From Pedobacter sp. HDW13 (GTDB lineage: Bacteria; Bacteroidota; Bacteroidia; Sphingobacteriales; Sphingobacteriaceae): a stretch of DNA of 64,000 nucleotides. The stretch is from contig NZ_CP049868.1 of the NCBI RefSeq assembly GCF_011303555.1, positions 5,766,001-5,830,000 of the forward strand, read 5' to 3'. The first letter of the stretch is position 1. Each line of letters starts with the position of its first letter. This document shows, piece by piece, positions 9,895-19,507 of this stretch. Made by a program: the position numbers and the translations under genes. Below the pieces are notes generated by a model. It saw only the letters and a program-made list of their open reading frames with translations. It was not told the DNA's origin and did no database searches.

Positions 9895-12800
9895 TTAGTG
9901 TGTTTTTACTTGTTGGTTACGTTTTGCTAAAACTGCTTTGTATTCTTTAGGGAATACTTTTACAAAGTGAGCTGATTGTGTTTTCCAATCACTTAAGATA
10001 AACTCAGCTACCTTACTGTCTGTTAATCTGATATGCGATTTAAGCAAAGCCAAAATACGCTCTTCATCTTCAGCCTGCAACGGATCTAAATCAACCATTT
10101 CCTTGTTGCATTTGCGTGCAAAAGTTCCGTTTGCATCGTAAACCCAAGCTACACCACCACTCATACCTGCAGCAAAGTTACTTCCTGTATCACCAAGAAT
10201 TAACACCTCACCACCGGTCATGTACTCACAACCGTGATCGCCAACTCCTTCTACAACTGCTGTTGCACCAGAGTTACGTACGGCAAAACGTTCACCAGCT
10301 TTACCACGTGCAAATAACTCGCCCGAAGTAGCGCCATACAATGCCACGTTACCGATAATAATATTTTGCTCAGGTATAAAAGTTGAATTTGCAAAAGGAT
10401 AAACTGCTAATCTTGCACCCGATAATCCTTTACCCACGTAATCGTTCGCCTCACCTTCCAGTGATAAAGTAACCCCACGGGTATTGAATGCGCCAAAACT
10501 TTGTCCGGCCGAACCAACAAATTTAAAGTTGATGGTATCAGGCGGCAAACCTGCACTTAAATGTACTTTAGAGATTTCGTTAGATAACATAGTACCTAAT
10601 GATCGATCGGTATTTTTAACTTCGAAACTTGCAAAAACAGGTTCGTTGTTTTCAATAGCAGATTGTGCCGCTGCAATTAGTTTATGATCTAAAACGTGAT
10701 CTAGACCATGATCCTGTGCTTCGGTGTTAAATAAAGGCAGGCCGTTATCTTCAGCTTTGTATAAAATAGCCGATAAATCAAGGTGTTTTAATTTCCAGTC
10801 GATTGCAGGCAACTCGCGTGCTTTTAAAACATCAGCCTGACCAATCATTTCGTGAATGGTTCTGAAACCTAATTCAGCCATAATTTCGCGTAACTCTTCT
10901 GCAAGGAAATAAAACAAGTTTACTACGTGATCGGCATCACCGGTAAATAATTTTCTCAATTCCGGATCTTGTGTTGCCACACCAACCGGACAAGTATTCA
11001 GGTGGCATTTACGCATCATGATACAGCCCGAAGTAACCAATGCAGCAGTAGCCACCCCCATTCTTCAGCACCCAATAATGCTGCAATAGCAATATCCCTA
11101 CCTGTTTTTAACTGACCATCAGTTTGTAAAACGATTCGGTTACGTAATTTGTTTTTAACCAATGTTTGGTGTGCTTCTGCCAAACCAAGCTCCCAAGGTA
11201 AGCCAGCATGCTGAATAGAAGTTAACGGCGAAGCACCGGTACCACCATCAAAACCCGATACCAGAATTACATCGGCATGTGCTTTAGCAACACCGGCTGC
11301 AATAGTACCTACACCTGCTTTAGATACCAGTTTAACGTTGATCCTTGCAGCGCGGTTGGCATTTTTAAGGTCGTAAATTAACTGGGCCAAATCCTCAATC
11401 GAATAAATATCGTGGTGCGGAGGAGGCGAAATTAAACCTACACCTGGTGTTGAGTGACGAACTTTCGCAATCCAGTCATCCACCTTGTGACCAGGTAACT
11501 GACCACCTTCACCAGGTTTTGCACCCTGAGCCATTTTAATCTGCAACTCATCGGCATTGGTTAAGTAGTAACTGGTTACCCCAAAACGGGCAGAAGCTAC
11601 CTGTTTAATGGCCGAACGCATACTATCGCCATTTGGCAATTTAGTATAACGCATTTCGTCTTCACCACCCTCACCGGTATTGCTCTTTCCGCCAATGCGG
11701 TTCATAGCAATAGCTAAAGTAGAGTGAGCCTCGTGAGAGATAGAACCGAACGACATTGCTCCCGTTGCAAATCTTTTTAAGATCTCGGTAGTAGATTCTA
11801 CCTCATTTAACGGAACCGCCGGACGGGTATAATTAAATTCGAACAAACCTCTGATGGTATAAGCCTGTTGAGTTTGCTCATTTACCAGTTTAGAGTATTG
11901 TTTGAAAATGTTAAAATCGTTTTTACGCGTCGCATTTTGCAACAAGTGGATGGTTTGCGGATTAAATAAATGCGCTTCACCTCTGCGACGATATTTATAG
12001 GTACCACCAGCAGGCAATAAGTTTTCGGTCTGCGTTGCCGGACCAAAACTGCGGTGGTGCTTAATTAATGTTTCTTTTGCAATTTCATCTAAACCTAAAC
12101 CACCAATACGCGAAACAGCACCAGTGAAATAAGTATTAACCACTTGTTTGTTTAAACCTAAAATTTCAAAAATCTGTGCACCTTGATATGACTGCAAGGT
12201 AGAGATACCCATTTTAGAGAAGATTTTTAACAAGCCGCTGTTTACTGCGTAGATATAGTTTTTAGTTAATTCTTCTGTAGATAAACCAGATTCTTCCTGA
12301 AAACCACCAATGGTTTCTAGTGCCAGATAAGGGTTAATTGCTGTAACACCAAAACCTAATAACGTAGCAAAATGGTGTACTTCCCAGATATCACCAGCCT
12401 CGATAACAATACCAACAGCGCCACGATAACCTTTACGTATTAAGTGGTGGTGTACTGCCGAAACTGCCAATAATGAAGGCATTGCAGCATGTTCAGAATC
12501 GATAGCCCTATCACTTAACACAATTACCTGGAAACCATCTTCAACCGCATCAACCGCATAACGGCACAAACGATCTAAAGCTTTCGCCATTGCACCCGGC
12601 TTACCATCGGCCCTGAAATAGGTTTGTAAAGTTTTAGCCTGGAAAACACCGGTATCGATACTTCTCAGTTTTTCTAACTCCTGGTTGGTTAAAATTGGAT
12701 GCTTAATTGCAACACAGTGTGCTTGTCTAGGATTTTCATCTAACAAGTTACCGTTGCTACCCATAAAACTAGCCAAACTCATTACCACTTTCTCCCGAAT

Positions 12801-14393
12801 CGGATCAATAGGCGGATTGGTAACCTGAGCAAAAAGCTGTTTAAAATATGAAGATAAATGTTGCGGACGTTGTGATAAAATAGCAAGTGGCGTATCGGTA
12901 CCCATCGAACCAATAGGCTCTTTACCTTCAAGTGCCATTGGCTTAAGCAAAAGATCTACATCTTCCCTGCTGTAGCCAAAAACCTGCTGATATTTAAAAA
13001 TAGATTCGGTCGATAAACCGGTAAACATTAAGCGCGGCTCAGGCAACTCCTCTAAACGAATCTGATATTGGTTAATCCAATCCGCATAAGGACTTCCGCC
13101 ACAAACCTGTGTTTTAATTTCTTCATCGCTAATGATCCTGCCTTGCTCCATATCCACAACGAACATTTTACCTGGCGTTAAACGACCCTTTTCGATAATT
13201 GTACTTTGATCAATCGCTAATGCACCAGCTTCAGATCCCATGATAACGCGATCATCGGAAGTAATAGCATAACGCGAAGGGCGTAAACCATTACGATCTA
13301 ATGTGGCACCAATTAATTTACCATCGGTAAAAGCAATTGCAGCCGGTCCGTCCCATGGCTCCATTAAAGTAGCGTGGAATTCGTAGAAGGCTTTTTTAAC
13401 CGGGTCCATATCATCGTTACCATCCCATGCTTCAGGCACTAACATCATTAAAACATGAGGCAACGTTCTTCCGGCGTGGAATAACAATTCGATTACGTTA
13501 TCCAAACAGCCAGAATCGGAGTTGGTTTCGTCGATAACAGGTAAAAGCATATCCAGCTCTTCAGGCGTAAAATGCGAAGAAGCTAATGATTTAACACCTG
13601 CCCTGAACCAGTTTAAATTTCCCTGTAAGGTATTAATCTCCCCGTTATGTGCAATAAAGCGGAAAGGCTGTGCAAGTCTCCACGACGGGAATGTATTGGT
13701 TGCGAAACGTGAGTGAACCAAACCTAAGGCCGAAACCACACGTTTATCGCTTAAATCGCTAAAATAAGTACGAACCTGCAAAGAAGTTAACTGACCTTTA
13801 TATATAATAGTTTGCGCAGATAGCGAAACGATATAAAAATCTTTACCGCCATGTACGGTATTAACAATCAGTTTAATTAGGTAATTCTTAAAAATATAAA
13901 GCTTACGCTCAAAATCTGCTCCTGATGCTACGGCATACGGACGGGCAATAAATACCTGTTCAATTTCCGGCTCAACAGAAAGCGCCATACTACCTATATC
14001 TGTTGTATCTACATCAACTTTTCTGAAACCTAAAATCTCAAGACCAAGTTTTTCTGCAGCACGGTAAATCAGCTCTCTACACTCTTCTCTTGATCGGATA
14101 TCTTTTGGCATAAACAGCATACCTACACCATAATTATTGGTTTCCGGTAAGCTGAAGCCAGCTTTTAAACATTCATCATAAAAAAATTCGTGAGGAATCT
14201 GAATCATAATCCCAGCGCCGTCGCCAGTATTCGGTTCTGCTCCACTTGCCCCTCTATGGTCTAGATTCTCTAAAATAGTAAGTGCATCGGAGATGATTTG
14301 ATGCGATTTTCGCCCTTTCACATGCGCAACGAACCCAATACCGCAGGCATCGTGTTCAAATTGCGCATCGTACAATCCACTGTTTGGTTCCAT
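9895..14393 (-). pseudogene. gltB: glutamate synthase large subunit, frameshifted
   Basis: Two overlapping minus-strand frames (11016-14393, 1125 codons, and 9895-11061, 388 codons) together encode one full-length large subunit of about 1500 residues. The N-terminal part starts with a 16-residue propeptide before Cys17 (HDACGIGF), the class II glutamine amidotransferase nucleophile. The FMN/2-oxoglutarate synthase domain follows (GEGGEDEMRYTKLPNGDS, PGEGGQLPGHK, SPPPHHDIYSIEDLAQLIYD, GTGASPLTSI). The second frame holds CHLNTCPVG and the C-terminal beta-helix. The break is at a C5 run (11055-11059): one frame reads LLGAEEWG then garbage, the other resumes GVATAALVTSGC. One extra G would restore EEWGVATAAL exactly. 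A sequencing error in a homopolymer is the likeliest cause. Confidence 0.9.
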
Positions 14394-14780
14394 TCTTTGC
14401 TCGTTAGTTGTTAGTGTATAGGAAACACTAAGATATAAAAAATTTCTGGTAAATTACAGAGTTGACATAATTTTTTGAAAAATTTTATCCCTTATTCAAT
14501 TAAAAGCAGTTAAAATAGAAAATTTATAATTAAACAGCTATATAATTACAATTAACATAATGATAATATTGTACAATAATTTCACTTTTTCTGGTAAAAT
14601 CAAGCCTAAATCGATTTAACTATTAATTCATATATGAATTAAATACTCGAATATAAATAATTCATGAATGCATCAATTATTTTTGGTTTTATATAGCCTA
14701 TTTAAAAGTACACAATTAAATTTTATTAATTTACTAATCAGTCAGATAGCAACAATCTATAAAAAATTCAAGAAATGGGT
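14394..14780. other. AT-rich divergent intergenic region with palindromes
   Basis: This region separates gltB (minus) from the SRP RNA (plus) and holds no convincing gene. It is very AT-rich. A perfect 20-bp palindrome lies at 14623-14642 (ttaattcatatatgaattaa) and a related 10-bp palindrome, attcatgaat, at 14660-14669. They could be operator sites for a dimeric regulator of gltB; that is inference from symmetry and position only. Confidence 0.5.
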
Positions 14781-14810
14781 TTTGCAAAACAACTTCTTTT
14801 TCTACCTTTG
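14781..14810 (+). promoter_or_regulatory. Bacteroidetes-type promoter of the SRP RNA
   Basis: A -33 element TTTG (14781-14784) and a -7 element TACCTTTG (14803-14810) match the Bacteroidetes consensus TTTG / TAnnTTTG with an 18-base spacer. The SRP RNA begins six bases downstream. Confidence 0.8.
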
Positions 14811-14815
14811 TGGCC

Positions 14816-14911
14816 GGGCAAGTCTTTTACGACCAGCTCCCTTTGAACTCCCCAGGATGGGAACATAGCAAGGGTAGAAGGTTGTAGCGGTGCGATAGAA
14901 GGTGCTTGCCC
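14816..14911 (+). ncRNA. ffs: signal recognition particle RNA, small bacterial type
   Basis: About 96 bases fold into one long hairpin closed by gggcaag...cttgccc. The apical part, ctccccaggatgGGAAcatagcaaggg, holds the GGAA tetraloop and the asymmetric A/AGCA internal loop that bind Ffh. A strong promoter sits directly upstream and a run of eight T residues follows at 14912-14919, acting as terminator. The RNA is the scaffold for co-translational membrane targeting. A 66-codon frame running across it is a chance shadow. Confidence 0.9.
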
Positions 14912-14920
14912 TTTTTTTTA

Positions 14921-14942
14921 CCCCCTAACCCCTGAAGGGGGG
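14921..14942. repeat. short GC-rich hairpin
   Basis: The sequence ccccctaacccctgaagggg forms a compact hairpin (cccct-gaa-ggggg) in an otherwise AT-rich gap between the SRP RNA terminator and the aldolase gene. Similar hairpins are common between genes in Bacteroidetes genomes. The function is unknown. Confidence 0.4.
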
Positions 14943-15004
14943 ATATTAAATTCTTCAGGGATTCTAACAGCAGAACCTAATAATCACTTTAAGAATTTAT
15001 AAGC

Positions 15005-15664
15005 ATGAAATTTTTTATTGACACAGCAAATCTTGATCAAATCAAAGAAGCGCAAGATCTTGGCATTTTAGATGGTGTAACTACCAACCCTAGCTTAATG
15101 GCTAAAGAAGGTATTACTGGCGATGAAAATGTAATTAACCACTACAAAGCCATCTGCGATATCGTTGATGACAACGTAAGTGCTGAAGTTATTTCGACCA
15201 CTTTCGAAGAAATCATCAAAGAAGGTGAAGCATTAGCTGCTTTAAACCCTAAAATTGTGGTTAAAGTGCCAATGATTAAAGATGGTGTTAAAGCCATTAA
15301 ATATTTTTCTTCAAAAGGAATCAAAACCAACTGTACTTTAATTTTCTCTGCCGGACAGGCTTTATTGGCTGCTAAAGCAGGAGCAACTTATGTTTCTCCA
15401 TTTTTAGGTCGTTTGGATGATATTTCGAGCGATGGCTTGGTTTTAATCGAAGATATCAGAACTATTTTTGATAACTACGGTTACGAAACACAAATCTTAG
15501 CAGCATCAATCCGCGGACCATTACACATTGTAAACTGCGCTAAATTAGGTGCTGATGTAATTACAGCTCCTTTAGCCGCTATTGTAGGTTTATTAAAACA
15601 CCCTTTAACTGATAGCGGCTTAGCTACTTTCTTAGCAGACCACGCTAAGGCAGCCAGCAAATAG
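15005..15664 (+). CDS. transaldolase / fructose-6-phosphate aldolase family protein
   Basis: The 219-residue protein belongs to the short transaldolase subfamily (Fsa/TalC-like). It starts MKFFIDTANLDQIKEA and contains DGVTTNPSLMAKEG. The Schiff-base lysine is K87 in IVVKVPMIKDG, and SPFLGRLDD and ILAASIRGP are further family segments. It should catalyse aldol cleavage or transfer of a dihydroxyacetone unit in the non-oxidative pentose phosphate pathway. Whether it is a transaldolase or a fructose-6-phosphate aldolase cannot be read from the motifs alone. It is monocistronic, with a strong hairpin terminator after the stop. Confidence 0.9.
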   Translation: MKFFIDTANLDQIKEAQDLGILDGVTTNPSLMAKEGITGDENVINHYKAICDIVDDNVSAEVISTTFEEIIKEGEALAALNPKIVVKVPMIKDGVKAIKYFSSKGIKTNCTLIFSAGQALLAAKAGATYVSPFLGRLDDISSDGLVLIEDIRTIFDNYGYETQILAASIRGPLHIVNCAKLGADVITAPLAAIVGLLKHPLTDSGLATFLADHAKAASK

Positions 15665-15703
15665 TCTGGAGAATTAAGCTTGGAGTTTTGAGTTCCAAGC
15701 GCA

Positions 15704-15743
15704 TAAAAAAAGTCCTAAGTTAAAACAACTTAGGACTTTTTTA
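15704..15743. terminator. bidirectional terminator
   Basis: A perfect 10-bp stem, agtcctaagt / acttaggact (15711-15720 and 15728-15737), is flanked by an A run on the left and a T run on the right. It can therefore terminate the aldolase transcript on the plus strand and the gmhB transcript on the minus strand. Confidence 0.85.
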
Positions 15744-15848
15744 TGGACTACATTTTAAAAGAATAGCCCGTACATTTAAGGAATTATCAAATGTTCTATT
15801 TTGGTTTAGACAATTGGCGACTCCAAACTCCCAACTTAGAACTCTAAA

Positions 15849-16355
15849 CTAAACCAAAGACTCACGACTAAGAACCTCTTTAACCGTCTCGTAACTGATC
15901 TGCTCATCTGGCTCAATCAGAATCCCCTTCACTCCTGCTCCGTTGGCCGCTTCCACGTCGCGCGGTTTATCGCCAATCATTACCGATTGCTTTGGGTCAA
16001 TATCGTACATATCGATAGCGTCCAGAATCATTCCTGAAGCCGGCTTTCTGCACTTACATTCACCACCAACAGTTGGATGATGCGGGCAATAGTAAAAACC
16101 AGCTATATCGGCACCTTTCGCTACAAAAGCATTGCGCAGCATCTGGTGCATAATGGCCAGCTCCTGCTCACTGTAACGCTTTAAGGCAATGCCACCCTGG
16201 TTTGTAATTACAATTAACAAGTAACCCTCGTCAAAAAAACGCTTTAAAACGGGAATCTGATAATCAAGGATTTTAAAATCTTCAATACGGGTAATATAAT
16301 CGTATATTTCGTGATTGAGTACGCCATCACGGTCGAGAAAAATAGCTTTATTCAT
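15849..16355 (-). CDS. gmhB: D-glycero-D-manno-heptose-1,7-bisphosphate 7-phosphatase-like HAD
   Basis: The 168-residue protein is a HAD-IIIA phosphatase. The nucleophile and acid/base aspartates are D8 and D10 in FLDRDGVLN. VITNQGGI is motif II. CPHHPTVGGECKCRKP is the zinc-binding loop characteristic of GmhB and histidinol-phosphatase relatives, and MIGDKPRDVEAA is motif IV. The family removes the 7-phosphate in ADP-heptose synthesis for lipopolysaccharide. Other heptose genes are not adjacent, so the exact substrate rests on the family match. Confidence 0.8.
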   Translation of the reverse strand: MNKAIFLDRDGVLNHEIYDYITRIEDFKILDYQIPVLKRFFDEGYLLIVITNQGGIALKRYSEQELAIMHQMLRNAFVAKGADIAGFYYCPHHPTVGGECKCRKPASGMILDAIDMYDIDPKQSVMIGDKPRDVEAANGAGVKGILIEPDEQISYETVKEVLSRESLV

Positions 16356-16435
16356 TATTGAGATATGAGTATTGTGATTTGAGGTACAAGATTCGGACCT
16401 CGTTTATAATTCGCCAAAATAACTGAAAATTAATG

Positions 16436-16468
16436 GCAAAAGAAAGCCCAATCTTTTCAGACCGGGCT
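16436..16468 (-). terminator. terminator of the sugar permease gene
   Basis: On the minus strand a 10-bp stem with G-T pairs and a GAAA loop (agcccggtct-gaaa-agattgggct) is followed by ttctttt. It lies 27 bases after the permease stop codon. Confidence 0.75.
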
Positions 16469-16495
16469 TGACTCATAAAATTTATTTGGTTTGGG

Positions 16496-17782
16496 TTATT
16501 TTATATTTAATCCGGCTTTATGTCCTTTAATAGCAAAATAAAGAATGTAAAGGTAACAAGGCAATACCGTTAAAAGGTAAGCCAGCTGGAAATGAACATG
16601 TAATTTTTCGTTTAAGAAAGCATATAATAATGGCATTAAAGCGCCGCCTGCAATACCCATAATCATAATTGCCGAACCTATTTTGGTAAATTTACCCAGA
16701 TGGCTAATACCCAGCGGGAAAATTGCCGGCCACATTAACGAGTTTGCCAAACCTAGTAGGGCCACAAAGATAACGGCAAACCAGGTAGAAATAGCGAAAG
16801 ATAAAACGGTAAACACGATACCTAAAATGGCGCAAATTCTAAGTGCTTTTTGCTGAGAGATGTATTTCGGAATGGCTATGATCCCCACAATATAACCTAT
16901 TAACATACTGAAAAGCGTAATCGAAGTTAATTTCCCGCTAATTTCAGGGCTAATACCTAACTCACGACCATAAATCCCGATGATATCTCCAGCCATAACC
17001 TCTGCCCCTACATATACAAAAATACATAGCGAGCCTAAAAACAAGTGTGGAAACTGGAAGATGCTTTTATGTTTTACCACTTCACCTTTGGTTTCGTCAA
17101 CCACATCTTCTTCAACTTCTACTTCTGGTAAATCGGTAAATTTAATTACTACAGCAAACAGACAAAACACAATGGCCAATACAATATAAGGCATGTTAAC
17201 GCGACCTAAAACCTCGTTTAACAATTGTTCGTGCGCAATGCCGGTTGCTGCTTTAATTTGCTTTTCAACCTCCGATGCATTTTTTAGAAACAAGCTACCC
17301 ATAACCAAAGGCACAATCATACCTGCAAATTTGTTGCAGATACCTGCCATACTGATACGCTTTGCAGCACTCTCGATTGGACCAATAATTGTTAAATATG
17401 GATTTGAAGCTGTTTGAAGCAAAGCCAAAGCTGCACCCTGAACAAAAATACCAGTTAAGAAAAGACCGAAAGTACGGGTTTGTGCTGCTGGTATGAAGAT
17501 TAGAGAACCTAAGCCTAAAATAACCAGCCCTAAAACAATTCCATTTTTAAAACCTACTTTTTTCAGTATCCACGATGATGGTAGAGCCAAAAAGAAGTAA
17601 GCCATATACGAGGCAAAGGTTACAAAGAATGCCTGTAAATTTGATAAGCCAAAAGATAACTTAAAGAAAGGAATTAAGGTTCCGTTCGCCCAGGTTACAA
17701 AGCCAAAAATAAAGAATAAGGCACATATAATAACGAGCGGTTTTGGTCCCTGCGTTTGGCCTGGTTTTGTTGTTTGTTGCAT
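16496..17782 (-). CDS. FucP-type sugar:proton symporter (MFS)
   Basis: The 428-residue protein has about 12 hydrophobic segments and resembles the L-fucose/glucose/galactose permease family. FIFGFVTWANGTLIPFFK in the first segment, FQTASNPYLTIIG-like and ANSLMWPAIFPLGISHLG segments are typical. It should import a monosaccharide with protons across the inner membrane. The central cytoplasmic loop is acidic (EVEVEEDVVDETKGEV). It is transcribed alone. It could take up fucose or galactose released by the GH95/GH110/GH35 locus 20 kb away; that link is inference. Confidence 0.85.
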   Translation of the reverse strand: MQQTTKPGQTQGPKPLVIICALFFIFGFVTWANGTLIPFFKLSFGLSNLQAFFVTFASYMAYFFLALPSSWILKKVGFKNGIVLGLVILGLGSLIFIPAAQTRTFGLFLTGIFVQGAALALLQTASNPYLTIIGPIESAAKRISMAGICNKFAGMIVPLVMGSLFLKNASEVEKQIKAATGIAHEQLLNEVLGRVNMPYIVLAIVFCLFAVVIKFTDLPEVEVEEDVVDETKGEVVKHKSIFQFPHLFLGSLCIFVYVGAEVMAGDIIGIYGRELGISPEISGKLTSITLFSMLIGYIVGIIAIPKYISQQKALRICAILGIVFTVLSFAISTWFAVIFVALLGLANSLMWPAIFPLGISHLGKFTKIGSAIMIMGIAGGALMPLLYAFLNEKLHVHFQLAYLLTVLPCYLYILYFAIKGHKAGLNIK

Positions 17783-17884
17783 AAATATTCGGTTCGGTTT
17801 AATTTGATTGCGCCAAACTAAACAAATATTTCAATAATTTCCACAACAAACGTTTGCGTGATTTTAAATTTAACAAGCCCCAGC

Positions 17885-19003
17885 TTAATTGGAACTAACG
17901 CACCTGAAACCGGTATGCTCTAAGCCAGTATCGGCAGAAGTTTTCATTCTCGAAGTTACCCGATAACCTTTGCAATAAGAAGCATTACACATAAACGAGC
18001 CTCCTCTAACCACACGCTTAGGTACTGTTGGCTCCATTGGGTCGTAACTATCTGCCGGGCCTTGTGGGTTACTGGCAATTCCCGAAAGTTTAGCATAATA
18101 ATCAGGACGGTACCAATCGTTACACCACTCCCATACATTACCTGCCATATCGTAAAGGCCGTAGCCATTGGCTTTAAACAATTTTACCGCTGCCAGGCCA
18201 TTGTAGCCATCCCAATCGGTATTTTTTACAGGAAAACTTCCTTGCCAGGTATTGGCTTTGGGTTTCCCCTTTTCAATATCTTCGTTACCCCAGGGGTATT
18301 TCTCGTTTTTTAAGCCGCCACGTGCTGCAAATTCCCACTCGGCCTCTGTGGGTAAGCGTTTGCCCGACCACTTGCAATAAGCCATGGCATCATCCCATGA
18401 AATATGTACTACCGGATAATTTTCCCTGCCTTTAATGCTGCTCTTTGGCCCGTGCGGATGTTTCCAATCGGCACCTTTAATCCAGGCCCACCATTGCGAG
18501 GCATCGTTTAAACTGGTAACGCGTTTAGGTTGATAAAAAACCAGCGATGCGGCTACGAAAACACTATCGGGTGGCTTGGGTGTACCCGGAGGCAGCTGTT
18601 TTTTCATTTCTTCCCAATCGGGTTTACGCTCTGCAGTGGTTACATAACCGGTAGCATATACAAATTTCTGGAAACTGGCATTGGTAACTTCGGTAACATC
18701 CATCCAAAAAGAAGACAGCTTAACCTGGTGTTGTGGATATTCGTCTTCCCTGCCCTCTTTATCTCCGGCGCCCATGGCAAACTCGCCTGCAGGAATTAAC
18801 ACCATACCTTCATGACTCAGTGCTTTACTGGCAAAACTCGAAGTATCTTTTACTCCACCAAAACGGCTGGGCATATTTTTTTCGCACGAAGCCAGCGAAT
18901 CTTGTTTGTGTTTGGCCTGTGCCGCTTCATCAGATGATTTAGACTGGCAGGAAAATAAGCAAAGCGAAGGTAGAAAAAAGAGTAAACGGAAAGATTTGTG
19001 CAT
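17885..19003 (-). CDS. lipoprotein formylglycine-generating enzyme (SUMF1 family)
   Basis: The 372-residue protein starts with a lipoprotein signal (LLFFLPSLCLFSC). The rest is the FGE-sulfatase domain: GMVLIPAGEFAMGAGD, PVVHISWDDAMAYCKWSGKR, RLPTEAEWEFAARGG, YGLYDMAGNVWEWCNDWY, and RVVRGGSFMCNASYCKGYR near the end. Cys339 and Cys344 in the last segment align with the two copper-binding cysteines of true formylglycine-generating enzymes. It is therefore likely catalytic: it would oxidise a sulfatase active-site cysteine to formylglycine, outside the cytoplasm. No sulfatase gene lies in the window. Confidence 0.85.
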   Translation of the reverse strand: MHKSFRLLFFLPSLCLFSCQSKSSDEAAQAKHKQDSLASCEKNMPSRFGGVKDTSSFASKALSHEGMVLIPAGEFAMGAGDKEGREDEYPQHQVKLSSFWMDVTEVTNASFQKFVYATGYVTTAERKPDWEEMKKQLPPGTPKPPDSVFVAASLVFYQPKRVTSLNDASQWWAWIKGADWKHPHGPKSSIKGRENYPVVHISWDDAMAYCKWSGKRLPTEAEWEFAARGGLKNEKYPWGNEDIEKGKPKANTWQGSFPVKNTDWDGYNGLAAVKLFKANGYGLYDMAGNVWEWCNDWYRPDYYAKLSGIASNPQGPADSYDPMEPTVPKRVVRGGSFMCNASYCKGYRVTSRMKTSADTGLEHTGFRCVSSN

Positions 19004-19114
19004 GATGGATGTTAAATATTGAGCGATAAAAATATCAATTATGTTTAAAAAAGAGAAGGTAAATAATTAATTCACCTATAAATCAATACAGTTAGCAGTT
19101 TTGATAATTTTTTA

Positions 19115-19146
19115 TTTGCAGGAAATAGGTTAGAACCCTATATTTG
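19115..19146 (+). promoter_or_regulatory. promoter of tRNA-Lys
   Basis: A TTTG element (19115-19118) and TATATTTG (19139-19146) match the Bacteroidetes -33/-7 consensus with a 20-base spacer. They lie about 40 bases upstream of the tRNA. Confidence 0.75.
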
Positions 19147-19186
19147 CACCACTTTAAAGGAAACGGATAACGTTTTAAGCAAAGTA

Positions 19187-19259
19187 GATTCCGTAGCTCA
19201 GCTGGTAGAGCATTACACTTTTAATGTAGTGGTCCTGGGTTCGAATCCCAGCGGGATCA
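19187..19259 (+). tRNA. tRNA-Lys (anticodon UUU)
   Basis: The 73-base sequence forms a full cloverleaf. The acceptor stem gattccg pairs with cgggatc (one G-T pair), the D arm is gctcagctggtagagc, the anticodon loop is cttttaa with anticodon TTT, and the T arm is cctgggttcgaatcccagc. The discriminator is A at 19259. The 3' end is the integration target of the downstream elements and is repeated at 25855 and 29415. Confidence 0.97.
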
Positions 19260-19261
19260 CA
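19245..19261 (+). repeat. attachment site copy 1 (tRNA-Lys 3' end)
   Basis: These 17 bases of the T arm and acceptor stem recur exactly at 25855-25871 and with one mismatch at 29415-29431. They are the presumed integration core. Confidence 0.8.
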
Positions 19262-19283
19262 CCAAAGACTATCAAAATGTATA

Positions 19284-19318
19284 AAACCCTGCAATCGCAC
19301 GATTAGCAGGGTTTTTGC
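19284..19318 (+). terminator. terminator after tRNA-Lys
   Basis: A near-perfect hairpin (aaaccctgc...gcagggttt, with a further inner aatcg/cgatt stem) is followed by a T run. It lies inside the element, 25 bases after the tRNA, so the element supplies a replacement terminator for the tRNA. Confidence 0.85.
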
Positions 19319-19365
19319 TTTTAGGGAATTGCCAAAATTCACATGATTTCACAAAACTTTAGTGC

Positions 19366-19379
19366 GTGATTCGGTGAGT
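19366..19379 (+). repeat. 14-bp direct repeat inside the island, left copy
   Basis: The sequence gtgattcggtgagt lies 105 bases inside the left end of the element and recurs exactly at 25785-25798, about 57 bases inside the right end. Partial inverted copies occur at 19402-19409 (caccgaat) and 25954-25963 (actcaccgat). Arm-type integrase binding sites are the simplest reading. Confidence 0.5.
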
Positions 19380-19507
19380 GAGGCAAAAGGTTAGAAATTG
19401 ACGCACCGAATTTAACATAATCAATTATTGTACAGGTTATTACAAACTGTACATCTTGTATTTTTTTAGTCGCAAAGCTACATTTGTTTAACTAAAATCG
19501 AGAGATT

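Noticed and set aside
11050..11062. Programmed -1 ribosomal frameshift in gltB
   Set aside because: The zero-frame codons TGG GGG do not form an X XXY YYZ slippery heptamer, and similar homopolymer losses break several other genes here. An error is simpler.
14668..14868. A 66-codon plus-strand frame
   Set aside because: It runs through the SRP RNA promoter and into the conserved SRP RNA hairpin, has no ribosome binding site and low-complexity composition.
14921..14942. CRISPR-like or riboswitch element upstream of the aldolase gene
   Set aside because: It is a single short GC-rich hairpin without repeat-spacer order or a conserved aptamer pattern. No CRISPR array was seen anywhere in the window.
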